Assembly: GCF_026167545.1 (NCBI RefSeq)
Contig: NZ_CP110678.1
Span: forward strand, 1,671,501 to 1,735,500
Direction of reading: 5' to 3'
DNA: 64,000 nt
From: Sphingomonas sp. S1-29
Lineage (GTDB): Bacteria; Pseudomonadota; Alphaproteobacteria; Sphingomonadales; Sphingomonadaceae
The position numbers and the translations under genes are program-made. A model generated the notes under the pieces. That model did not search any database, was not told where the DNA came from, and was given only the letters and a program-made list of their open reading frames with translations. The first letter of the stretch is position 1; each line of letters opens with the position of its first letter. This document shows positions 43,226 through 50,815 of this stretch, in pieces.

Positions 43226-44272
43226 CTAGATCGTTACGTCCGCCCAGACGGGCAGATGATCGCTGACAGCGTTGCGGTAGAAGATGTAGGCATAGGGCGC
43301 GCTTTGGAGCCATTTGTTCATCGGATAGCCGAGCATCGAAGCGTGCGGGAATTGCTCCGAACCGTCCTTCTGGGTGATGAATTTCTGGGCGAAGCGGCTC
43401 GGGCCCGATCCGGTATCCATCAGGATGCCCAGCGCATCGACCACCCCGCCCCGCGTCGCCGCGGGGCGGCAGAAGAGGTTGTCGAGGCAATTGTCCTTCT
43501 GGACGTACCAGGCGGGATCGCTGTGCCAATTGCGCGGATCGTCGCCCCATGCCTTGGTCACTTCGGCCCACGTGGCGAGGATGGTCGGGTCACCCACCGC
43601 GGCGGCCGAGCCGGCGCCCTGCCCTGCCGTGGTAGGGGGCGGCGGCACCGGCACCGGATCGGTGAGCCAGGTATAGAGGTCGGCGTTGAGGGGTAGCGGC
43701 ATGTTGTAATCGCCGCCCATCACCCGCGAATTGGTGTTGAGCACCCCCGTGCCACCGGGATTGATGCTGTAGATTTCGGGCATCTGGCCGAGCCGCTTGA
43801 CCCCCAGCGAGGTGTTGCCGCTGGGCGGCGCATGATAGCTGGTCGCGACGAACACGGTGTTGGTGTCGGTGGTGCGGAAATAGACATAAGCGGGGCGCCG
43901 CCCGCCCTTGGTAAGGTCCTTGGTCGGAAAATCGCCCGAGGCGATGCCAAAGCCGTTGGCGACCGGCGCGAACTGCGCGTCCTGGCTCTGGAACAGGATC
44001 GCGTAGGATTCGCGATCCTTCTCGGGCCGCGCCTGCAGGACGATGTAGCGCCATTGCTTGCCCGTCGCGACCGCACAGGTTTCGGCGGCGGTGAACGCCA
44101 CCGCTTCGGCGATCGACGTCATCAGTTCCTGGAGCAGCACCACCTGCGCCCCGGTGTGCGCGATCATCGCGCCGACCAGATAGGCGAGGTTCGCATTGTT
44201 GGCCGACAGGCCGTATTTCTTCGGCCCATAGACCTGGATGTCCAGGATAAAAATCGGATCGTCGCCATGCAC
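43226..44272 (-). CDS. Endonuclease/exonuclease/phosphatase superfamily enzyme, apparent N-terminal frameshift
   Basis: An open frame from GTG 44272 gives 348 residues of the EEP fold (DNase I, exonuclease III, sphingomyelinase, inositol phosphatases). Active-site motifs are clear: VVLLQELMTS (metal-binding Glu), RVMGGDYNMPL (GDxN) and SDHLPVWADV at the C-terminus. The usual first strand with catalytic Asn (SWN) is missing in this frame, which reads FILDIQVYGPKKYG. An ATG at 44268 in another frame reads MATIRFLSW and would continue as N-IQVYGPKKYG if one A were restored at about 44241. So either one base has been lost, or the protein uses Asp in place of Asn. No signal peptide is seen. It lies 10 bp upstream of the giant gene. 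Confidence 0.82.
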   Translation of the reverse strand: MHGDDPIFILDIQVYGPKKYGLSANNANLAYLVGAMIAHTGAQVVLLQELMTSIAEAVAFTAAETCAVATGKQWRYIVLQARPEKDRESYAILFQSQDAQFAPVANGFGIASGDFPTKDLTKGGRRPAYVYFRTTDTNTVFVATSYHAPPSGNTSLGVKRLGQMPEIYSINPGGTGVLNTNSRVMGGDYNMPLPLNADLYTWLTDPVPVPPPPTTAGQGAGSAAAVGDPTILATWAEVTKAWGDDPRNWHSDPAWYVQKDNCLDNLFCRPAATRGGVVDALGILMDTGSGPSRFAQKFITQKDGSEQFPHASMLGYPMNKWLQSAPYAYIFYRNAVSDHLPVWADVTI

Positions 44273-44315
44273 GCCCCCCCAAGACCGTCGCCCGCAAACC
44301 GCGCCTGCGCGCGCG

Positions 44316-45602
44316 CTATGATGCCGCCAGGTTGCCGCCGAGGATGATGACCCCGCCACCGCCGCCGGTGGTGTTGGTCAGCCATGGCGTGATCGTGATC
44401 GAGGTGTCGCCGATCGGCTGGGTGATCGCCGGAATGTCGAGCGTCGCGAAGTTAATCCCGCCGAGATAGCCCAGGATCTGCGGCTTGAGCGCGTTGGCGA
44501 TCGACGAGAGCAGCCAATTGACCATCCAGCCGACCAGCTTGCCCACCGACCCGCTCAGGTTGACGTCGATGTTGAAGTCCTGCGCATGATCGCTGACGAT
44601 CGACACGCTGTTGCCGCGCGGGACGACATTGGCGATCAGCGTGGGATTGGGGCTGGTGCCGACGTCGACGCCGATCCCGATATCGACCCAGAACACCTCG
44701 GCACCCGCGCCGGCCGACCCGGCCACCGAAAAGGTCGCCGCGATCTGGTTGCCCTGCGCCTGGACCTGCGGGTTCACCGCGCGGAACGAGTAGTTGTAGT
44801 GGACACTGAAGCCGCTGCCGCCGCTCGAATCGCCGCCGTTAAGCGCTACGCCGTTGCCGATCGCCGCCTGCGCGGCGGCCTGCAATGCGGCGTTGTCGAG
44901 CGACACGAAGAAGGGCTGGCCGAGCCCCGGCACCGGCTGGGTCGGCACCGGCGGTTGGCCGCCGTTGACGTTGGCGACCGCAAGCAGGTTGCCGCCGACG
45001 ATACCCACGCTGAACGGGCTGACCGGTACGCCCGGGATCGACGGGATCGCGAACGATACGCCGCCCAGCGCCTGCTGGATGATCTGGTTCATCTTGGGCT
45101 GGATGAACTTGGTGGTGAGCCATTGCTGGAACGGCGTTCCCCCCGAGGTGACCGCGGTGGAAATCACGTTGAAGCCGATCTTGCCGCCCGACGAGGTGAG
45201 CGTCGCCTGCGTCACCGACGACACCGTCATCGGCGCGCTTTCGGGCCCCGAACTGAAGGTGATCACGATCGGGTTGAGCGTGATCGTGAGGCCGGGGGCG
45301 TCGACGAGCAGCGCCGCGACGGTTTCTACATGGTCCTGGGGGACGAACTCGGCATTGGCGTTGGCGAATTCGGGATGGCTTGCCGCCGCCGTCAGCACCG
45401 CTTGGGCGGCCGATTCGAGGTGCAGTCCGGCCGACAGATTTACCAGCGGCGGCGCGCCGATGTCGTAGGTGAGGTTTACCGTCGTGCCCTGGAAATCGAG
45501 CGAGGCATTGCCCTTGAAGAGTTGCGCGTGGGTCTTGTCGTAAACGCTGGCAAGTATCTGATTCAGCTGGTCCTGGCTGATGCCCAGGCAAACATCGTTC
45601 AT
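44316..45602 (-). CDS. Unknown beta-rich protein, possibly lipid-binding
   Basis: A 428-residue protein starting MNDVCLGISQDQLNQILASV, with no signal peptide. An N-terminal amphipathic helix is followed by long alternating strands (VNLTYDIGAPPLVNLSAGLH, GLTITLNPIVITFSSGPESA), a central Pro/Gly section (IPGVPVSPFSVGIVGG) and a second set of strands with the helix VGWMVNWLLSSIANALKPQI. It ends in a Gly-rich tail. Helix-plus-curled-sheet proteins of this look include TULIP-type lipid carriers; that is only a resemblance. The ATG at 45602 is chosen because GGGGGT lies upstream and the earlier in-frame codons are poor. It sits 25 bp after the first gene and 43 bp before the EEP gene. Confidence 0.78.
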   Translation of the reverse strand: MNDVCLGISQDQLNQILASVYDKTHAQLFKGNASLDFQGTTVNLTYDIGAPPLVNLSAGLHLESAAQAVLTAAASHPEFANANAEFVPQDHVETVAALLVDAPGLTITLNPIVITFSSGPESAPMTVSSVTQATLTSSGGKIGFNVISTAVTSGGTPFQQWLTTKFIQPKMNQIIQQALGGVSFAIPSIPGVPVSPFSVGIVGGNLLAVANVNGGQPPVPTQPVPGLGQPFFVSLDNAALQAAAQAAIGNGVALNGGDSSGGSGFSVHYNYSFRAVNPQVQAQGNQIAATFSVAGSAGAGAEVFWVDIGIGVDVGTSPNPTLIANVVPRGNSVSIVSDHAQDFNIDVNLSGSVGKLVGWMVNWLLSSIANALKPQILGYLGGINFATLDIPAITQPIGDTSITITPWLTNTTGGGGGVIILGGNLAAS

Positions 45603-45627
45603 AACGGTACCCCCAAAGAATATGCGG

Positions 45628-47040
45628 TCAGAAGTCTCCCAAGGCCTTGTTGATCGCATCGTTGATGCGATTGCTGAGATAGGTCAGGACGGTGGGATCG
45701 CCGAGCTTGTCGCCCAGCTTGCTGCGGATGAGATCGTGGACGAAGCCCGCATTGGCGAGCGCCTGGGTGACCTTGTCGTAGAGGTTGGGATAGGGCCAGC
45801 TACCACCGCTGCTGAGCGCAATGGCGATGTCCGGCAGGGTCGCGGTCAGCTTGGTGAGCGTCACCGTGAGCTGCGGGTTGTTCGGGTCGCCGGTGACCGC
45901 GACGGTGCCGGTGATCACCACGTCGGGCACCGGAAAGGTATCGGAGAAGGTTCCCGATCCGATCGGCATGTCGCCGCCCAGCGCCGCCAGCTCGGAAAAG
46001 AGCCGGTTGGGCCCGTCGCTTTGCTCATAGTCGCGGATGAAGGCCTGAGCCTCTTCGTGCGCCTGGATATATACTTGTCGCGCCGCTTCGTTGCGGAAGG
46101 CGCCGACGGGGGCGATGTCGGTCGATTCCTGCCGCGACGCCGCCAGCAAATGGCTGCGCAGCGCGCCGGCGGGGGCGGACGACACCTCGGTCATCACCTT
46201 GCCCACCGTCACCGGCCCGGTGTAGCTGGCGTTCACCACGCCCTTGAACGACAGCGTCGCCTTGGCGGCATCGGCGAAGGGATCGTCCGCGCCATTGCCC
46301 CCCGCATTCTGGCAGGCGCGCTCGAAGATCACCTGGCGGATCATCGAGCTCGCATAATAAGCGGTGTCGCCGACGGTCTTGGTGGGATCGTCGGGCGCCG
46401 CCGCCGCCGCCGCGGTCTGGTCGGCCAGCCCCGCCGAGATCGGGCGGTTCTGGCTCATATAGCTGGTGAAGACGTTCTGGCCGCGGACGACCTCGTTCAT
46501 CGCCCAGTTGTTGTCGTAATATTGGCCGACCATCTCGAGGCCCGCAGGGGTCTGGACCAGCTGGTCGCGATACTCGCGCGCTTGCTGGAGCCGCGCGTCG
46601 CCGTCGCCGTCGCCCACCGCCGACGCCCCAACCTGCAGACCGGGGATGATCTTCATCAGCCCGCTCGCGCCCGCCGCCGCACAGCCGAGCAGCCCGTTGC
46701 CCGTCACCGCGTATCTGCCCGCGTACGACAGCCCCTGCCACCGGATGGTCGCGGTGAAGATCTGGCTGGTTTCGTCATAGGTGAACCCGCCGTTCGCGGC
46801 GGTGCCGAGCCCGCCGATGCTGGCACCGCTCAGGCCCAGATTGACCTCGCCGAACGTCGAATCGCCGAACAGGCCGAAGGGGCCGAGATCGGGGACCGGG
46901 CGATTACCCAGCGGCGGAACCAAATGCCCGTCGCCCGAAGCACCGTCGACCAGCACCGTGGGCAGATAATAAGGCGTGCCTTGCTTCCACAAAAGATTCC
47001 ACGCCTGCTTGAGCAAAAACGCCGCAACCCCTCCAGCCAT
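45628..47040 (-). CDS. Unknown protein, first gene of the novel operon
   Basis: A 470-residue protein starting MAGGVAAFLLKQAWNLLWKQ, a short hydrophobic/amphipathic N-terminal helix without a cleavage site. A Gly-rich beta region (GEVNLGLSGASIGGLGTAAN) follows, then a helical middle with NNWAMNEVVRGQNVFTSYMS and IFERACQNAGGNG. A final beta section (GTVAVTGDPNNPQLTVTLTK) ends in helices with INDAINKALGDF, similar to the end of the 283-residue protein of this operon. The ATG at 47040 has GGGGG upstream; a GTG directly before it is possible. No family recognised. It heads the operon, with an AT-rich promoter-like gap upstream. Confidence 0.78.
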   Translation of the reverse strand: MAGGVAAFLLKQAWNLLWKQGTPYYLPTVLVDGASGDGHLVPPLGNRPVPDLGPFGLFGDSTFGEVNLGLSGASIGGLGTAANGGFTYDETSQIFTATIRWQGLSYAGRYAVTGNGLLGCAAAGASGLMKIIPGLQVGASAVGDGDGDARLQQAREYRDQLVQTPAGLEMVGQYYDNNWAMNEVVRGQNVFTSYMSQNRPISAGLADQTAAAAAAPDDPTKTVGDTAYYASSMIRQVIFERACQNAGGNGADDPFADAAKATLSFKGVVNASYTGPVTVGKVMTEVSSAPAGALRSHLLAASRQESTDIAPVGAFRNEAARQVYIQAHEEAQAFIRDYEQSDGPNRLFSELAALGGDMPIGSGTFSDTFPVPDVVITGTVAVTGDPNNPQLTVTLTKLTATLPDIAIALSSGGSWPYPNLYDKVTQALANAGFVHDLIRSKLGDKLGDPTVLTYLSNRINDAINKALGDF

Positions 47041-47504
47041 CACCGCCCCCTATCTATTCACCGCCGCTTGCCAGAACGCTCCAGACTAATGGAAGCGCGC
47101 CTATCCACTAGATACGCGCGCATTCAAATGTCGCACGTTAATGGATACCAATCGCAACCCCTTATGTGAATAGAGATTTGAAGCCATATAGTTGTGATAA
47201 TGCCTGATTAACCGTTGTGGAAAGACGGCGGGCTCCCATTGGTCTTCGTCTTGGCAAGTATCATATGTCGCCATTTTGAACTAGTTGTTGGTTTTTGGCG
47301 CACTATAGAATGACGCCTCGAAGGCGGAACAGAACCCTGAGCGATTGTCGATCTGTCGCCCGGGTCGGAAAGTCTTTGCGACCGTCCCGGCTTGGCAGCG
47401 CCATGTGCTGGGCGGTCGCCAAGCCGCGCGGCGGGCGATACGGTCGCGGTCGGGCCGCACCGATAGGCGAGGCCCCCATGTTCTACACGTCCGAAGGGGA
47501 ACAG
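47041..47504. promoter_or_regulatory. AT-rich divergent intergenic region between the novel operon and the GH54 gene
   Basis: No gene supported. 47060-47310 is clearly poorer in GC than any flanking DNA (for example TGAATAGAGATTTGAAGCCA and TATAGTTGTGATAATGCCTG) and must hold promoters for both divergent units. For the plus strand, TAGTTG (47282-47287) and TATAGA (47304-47309), 16 bases apart, are a weak candidate. In-frame codons upstream of the GH54 start (from 47295) look like leader, not protein. Confidence 0.5.
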
Positions 47505-50500
47505 ATGCTCGAAACCTCAGCGCTCGCGATCGCCTTGGCGCTCGCAAGCAGCGGCCCCGCGACCACCGCCCCGGCGCGCCCCGTTGCCGACCTCCCCCAG
47601 GGCCCCTGCGACCTGTACAATGCCGCGGGCACGCCGTGCGTCTCGGCGCACAGCACCACGCGCGTGCTGCTGTCGCGCTACGCCGGCCCGCTCTATCAGA
47701 TCATGCGACGGTCGGACGACACGCTGCTCGACATCGGCGTGTTGCCCGATGGCTATGCCGATGCCGCCGCGCAGGACCGGTTCTGCGCCGGCACCTTGTG
47801 CGTGATCACCAAGCTCTACGACCAGTCGGGCAAGGGCAACGACCTGTACCAGGCGCCGCCCGGGCCGAAATATCCGGGGCCCGCCAAGGGTGCTTTCAAC
47901 GCGCTGCCGATCGCCGACATGGCACCGATCGCCATCGGCGGCGGCCGCAAGGCGTATGGCGTCTACGTCATGCCGGGCATGGGCTTTCGCAACAACAATG
48001 CGCGCGACCTGCCGATCGACGACGAGGCCGCGGGAATCCACGTCGTGGTGGCGGGCGACCATTACAGCAACGGCTGCTGCTTCAACTATGGCAACGCATC
48101 GACCAACGGGCTCGCGGTCGGCACCGGCACGATGGAGAGCGTCTATTTCGGCACCTCGAGCGGCTGGGGCAGCGGATCGGGCAAGGGCCCCTGGATCATG
48201 TCCGACATGGAGGCGGGGCTGTTCTCGGGCTATGACGCCGGCGTCAACACCGCCAACCCGTCGATCGATTGGCGCTTCGTCACCGGGGTGTTCGGCGGCG
48301 GTGGACGCAACTTCTGGAAGCTGCGCGGCGGCGATGCCCAGAGCGGCGCGCTCAGCACCTTCTACGAAGGCGTCCGTCCGGGCTCGCGCGAGAACAACGC
48401 CTATTTCCCGATGCGCAAGAAGGGCGCGATCCAGATGGGAAATGGCGGCGACAACGGGAATGGCTCTGCGGGCACCTTCTATGAAGGCGTGATGACCGCG
48501 GGCCATCCGAGCGACGCGGTCACCGACGCAGTGCAGGCGAATGTCGTCGCCGCGCGCTACGATCTGCCCCGGCTCACCCAGACGCGGCTGACCAGCTTGC
48601 GCCCCGGCGTCGGTGCCACGCTCACCGCCACCTTCCGCAACACCGCGCCCGCGCCCGCCGCCGACGTCGCGCTGAGCGTCGCGCTGCCGAGCGGCTGGAC
48701 CGCGACGCCGACGACCCCCGCCAGCTTCGCGCGCGTCGCCCCCGGCGCCAGCGTGCAAACCACCTTCGAAATAACCTCGCCCGCAGCGGCCAGCGCGGGC
48801 TTCCTCACCGCCAAGGCCGATTGGCGCGGCGCCGGCGGACGCCAGGCCGACACCAATCTGCAACGCGTGCGAAGCGCGCAGCCCGTCAAGCTGAACGAGG
48901 TGCGCTTCGCCACCGGCGGCAACGCGACCGACCAGTTCGTCGAGCTCTACAACGCGTCGGATCGCGCGGTCGACATCTCGAACTGGCAGCTCACCAACAC
49001 GCGCACCTTCTTCGCCTCCGAACCGCTGGCGACCATCCCGGCGGGGACCAAACTGGCAGCGGGCAAGCATTATCTGCTGGGGCTGGCGCCTTCTGGCTTG
49101 GCGGTGCCAGCCGCGGCGGGCGCGCGGTCGATCAACGTGCGCAGCACCGAAGGCTTCGCGACCGGGCAGCAGATCGCGATCGCCGGCGAAACCCGCCGGA
49201 TCGCCAGCGTCGGAACCGCAGCAACGGTGCCGACGACGATCTTCATCCCGGTATCGACCGGCCCCTGGCTTACCGTTCCCGCCGGCTCGACCACCCTGCC
49301 CGTCGCCGATGCGACCGGATTCGCGGTGGGCGACAAGATGAGCATCGACGCCGGCGGCAATCCCGAGGTCGTCACGGTCACCCGCGTCGGCACCGCCGCG
49401 ACGCAGACGACGCTGGCGGTCGCTGTCAAGCAGGGCGCGACCACGCTCAAGCTAGCCGACGTATCGAACCTCTCGGTCGGCGACACGCTGTCGCTCAGCA
49501 CCGGCCAGCGGCTCGAATGGGTCAAGGTCGCAGCGATCGGGTCGCCCGGTGCCGACGGAACCGGGGTGACGCTCACCGCGCCGCTCAAGTTCGACAATAT
49601 GGAGGGCGTCGATGTCGCCGGCCCAGGGACCGGGATCAGCTTCTCCCCGGCGACGCGGCATCCGCACAAGAGCGGCGATGCGGTGCAGGCGCTGGGCAGC
49701 GGGATCGCGCTCGATCGCCCGCTCGGTCGGGCGCACCCGCGCGGCGCTCCTGTCGCCAACCCGCAGGTCCAGACCGCGGGCTATCGCGGTCCGGCGCCGC
49801 AGCAATGGTTCGGCGGCGACCTCTCGATCCGCGGCGGCGCGATCAGCCTGACCGATCCGAGCGGCAAGATTCTGGTCGATGCGATCGTCTATGGATCGCA
49901 GCAGAGCAATTCTAGCGCGAGCGGCGCGGTCACGATGCCCGAAATCGCGACGCTCGAGGGCGACCAGCACCAAGGCGGCTGCATCGCGGTCATCCCCGGC
50001 GCGGGATCGGGCCCGAGCGCGCCGGCCACCGCGCTCGCCGCGTCGGCCCCCGGCGCGCCCGATCGCAGCGTCGGCCGCTTCCCCGACGGCGCCGACACCG
50101 ACAGCCTGTGCAACGACTTCGTCGTGCAACCCGCGACGACCGCGCCGCAGGGCGCGGCGTCGGGGGCCAAAGCGATCGGCGTCGCCAGCGTTGCCGGGTT
50201 CGTGCCCGGCCAGGCCATCACGATCGGAGCCGAAGGCACGCAGGAAGCCGGCATCATCGCCAATGTCGGCACCTCGGGCGCGACCGTCGTGCGCACCGCG
50301 GTCGAACAGGGCGGCACGGCGATCGACATCGCCGACGGCGCCGGGTTCGGCGCGGGACAGGCGATCACGCTCAGCCAGGGTGCCGATGCCGAGGAGGCGG
50401 TGGTGAAGGCGCGGCAGAATGGCCGCGACGGCAGCCGCATCACCCTCACCGCCCCGCTCGCGCGCGCCTATGCCGTTGGCACCAAGGTGTCGGGCAGCGG

Positions 50501-50624
50501 CATCACCTTGCGCACCCCGCTGCAGCGCGCGCACGCTGCCGGCGCCGCGGTGCGCGCCGAGCTTCCCACGCCCGGTACGGCAAACGCCTACACGCGCGCG
50601 GGGCCGGTGACGGCTCGACGGTAA
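47505..50624 (+). CDS. Modular GH54 alpha-L-arabinofuranosidase-like protein with lamin-tail and repeat modules
   Basis: A 1039-residue, probably exported protein. Residues about 32-360 are a GH54 catalytic domain: GPCDLYNAAGTPCVSAHSTT, YDQSGKGNDLYQAPPG, the nucleophile Glu (about 236) in SDMEAGLFSG and the acid/base Asp (about 316) in GNGGDNGNGSAGTFYEG, both matching fungal AbfB. It should release arabinofuranose from arabinan or arabinoxylan. A NEW3-like beta domain follows (ADVALSVALPSGWTATPTTP), then a lamin-tail domain (KLNEVRFATGGNATDQFVEL) interrupted and followed by five copies of a module of the form G-x-x-x-I-x-V-A-x-x-x-G-F-x-x-G-Q-x-I-x-I. The start at 47505 has GAAGGGGAA upstream; its N-terminus is hydrophobic (SALAIALALASSGPATTAPA) but lacks basic residues, so the signal peptide is doubtful. 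The GH54 CBM42 is absent. Confidence 0.82.
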   Translation: MLETSALAIALALASSGPATTAPARPVADLPQGPCDLYNAAGTPCVSAHSTTRVLLSRYAGPLYQIMRRSDDTLLDIGVLPDGYADAAAQDRFCAGTLCVITKLYDQSGKGNDLYQAPPGPKYPGPAKGAFNALPIADMAPIAIGGGRKAYGVYVMPGMGFRNNNARDLPIDDEAAGIHVVVAGDHYSNGCCFNYGNASTNGLAVGTGTMESVYFGTSSGWGSGSGKGPWIMSDMEAGLFSGYDAGVNTANPSIDWRFVTGVFGGGGRNFWKLRGGDAQSGALSTFYEGVRPGSRENNAYFPMRKKGAIQMGNGGDNGNGSAGTFYEGVMTAGHPSDAVTDAVQANVVAARYDLPRLTQTRLTSLRPGVGATLTATFRNTAPAPAADVALSVALPSGWTATPTTPASFARVAPGASVQTTFEITSPAAASAGFLTAKADWRGAGGRQADTNLQRVRSAQPVKLNEVRFATGGNATDQFVELYNASDRAVDISNWQLTNTRTFFASEPLATIPAGTKLAAGKHYLLGLAPSGLAVPAAAGARSINVRSTEGFATGQQIAIAGETRRIASVGTAATVPTTIFIPVSTGPWLTVPAGSTTLPVADATGFAVGDKMSIDAGGNPEVVTVTRVGTAATQTTLAVAVKQGATTLKLADVSNLSVGDTLSLSTGQRLEWVKVAAIGSPGADGTGVTLTAPLKFDNMEGVDVAGPGTGISFSPATRHPHKSGDAVQALGSGIALDRPLGRAHPRGAPVANPQVQTAGYRGPAPQQWFGGDLSIRGGAISLTDPSGKILVDAIVYGSQQSNSSASGAVTMPEIATLEGDQHQGGCIAVIPGAGSGPSAPATALAASAPGAPDRSVGRFPDGADTDSLCNDFVVQPATTAPQGAASGAKAIGVASVAGFVPGQAITIGAEGTQEAGIIANVGTSGATVVRTAVEQGGTAIDIADGAGFGAGQAITLSQGADAEEAVVKARQNGRDGSRITLTAPLARAYAVGTKVSGSGITLRTPLQRAHAAGAAVRAELPTPGTANAYTRAGPVTARR

Positions 50625-50701
50625 AGCGAAGCTGCCTTTGCATGCTCGCGGGGGGCAGTCGCACGGCAATAGCGCAAACCGGCTGGCTCAACCGGGTCGC
50701 T

Positions 50702-50729
50702 CCTCCTCTCCCTTGTCAGGGAGGGGAGG
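50702..50729. terminator. CTCTCCCTTGTCAGGGAGGG hairpin
   Basis: A short GC-rich stem-loop about 80 bases after the GH54 stop, same general family as the GGGAGGGG repeats. It lacks a clean T-run, so terminator function is tentative. The rest of the 190-bp gap to the next gene holds nothing I recognise. Confidence 0.5.
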
Positions 50730-50815
50730 CGCCGCCTCGAAGCACGCGAGCTCGACGCAGGCACCGGCGCTAGCCGAACCGCCGCCCCGAGTCGCTCGCG
50801 CGGCTAACCGCAGCG

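Noticed and set aside
44316..47040. Assigning the unknown operon proteins to the clostridial OrfX/P47 toxin-associated family
   Set aside because: The overall beta-rich, signal-less look is similar, but I see none of the shared N-terminal motifs I remember; kept only as an idea to test.
47295..47504. An N-terminal extension of the GH54 protein
   Set aside because: The extra residues are Arg-rich leader-like, and a strong ribosome-binding site precedes the 47505 start.
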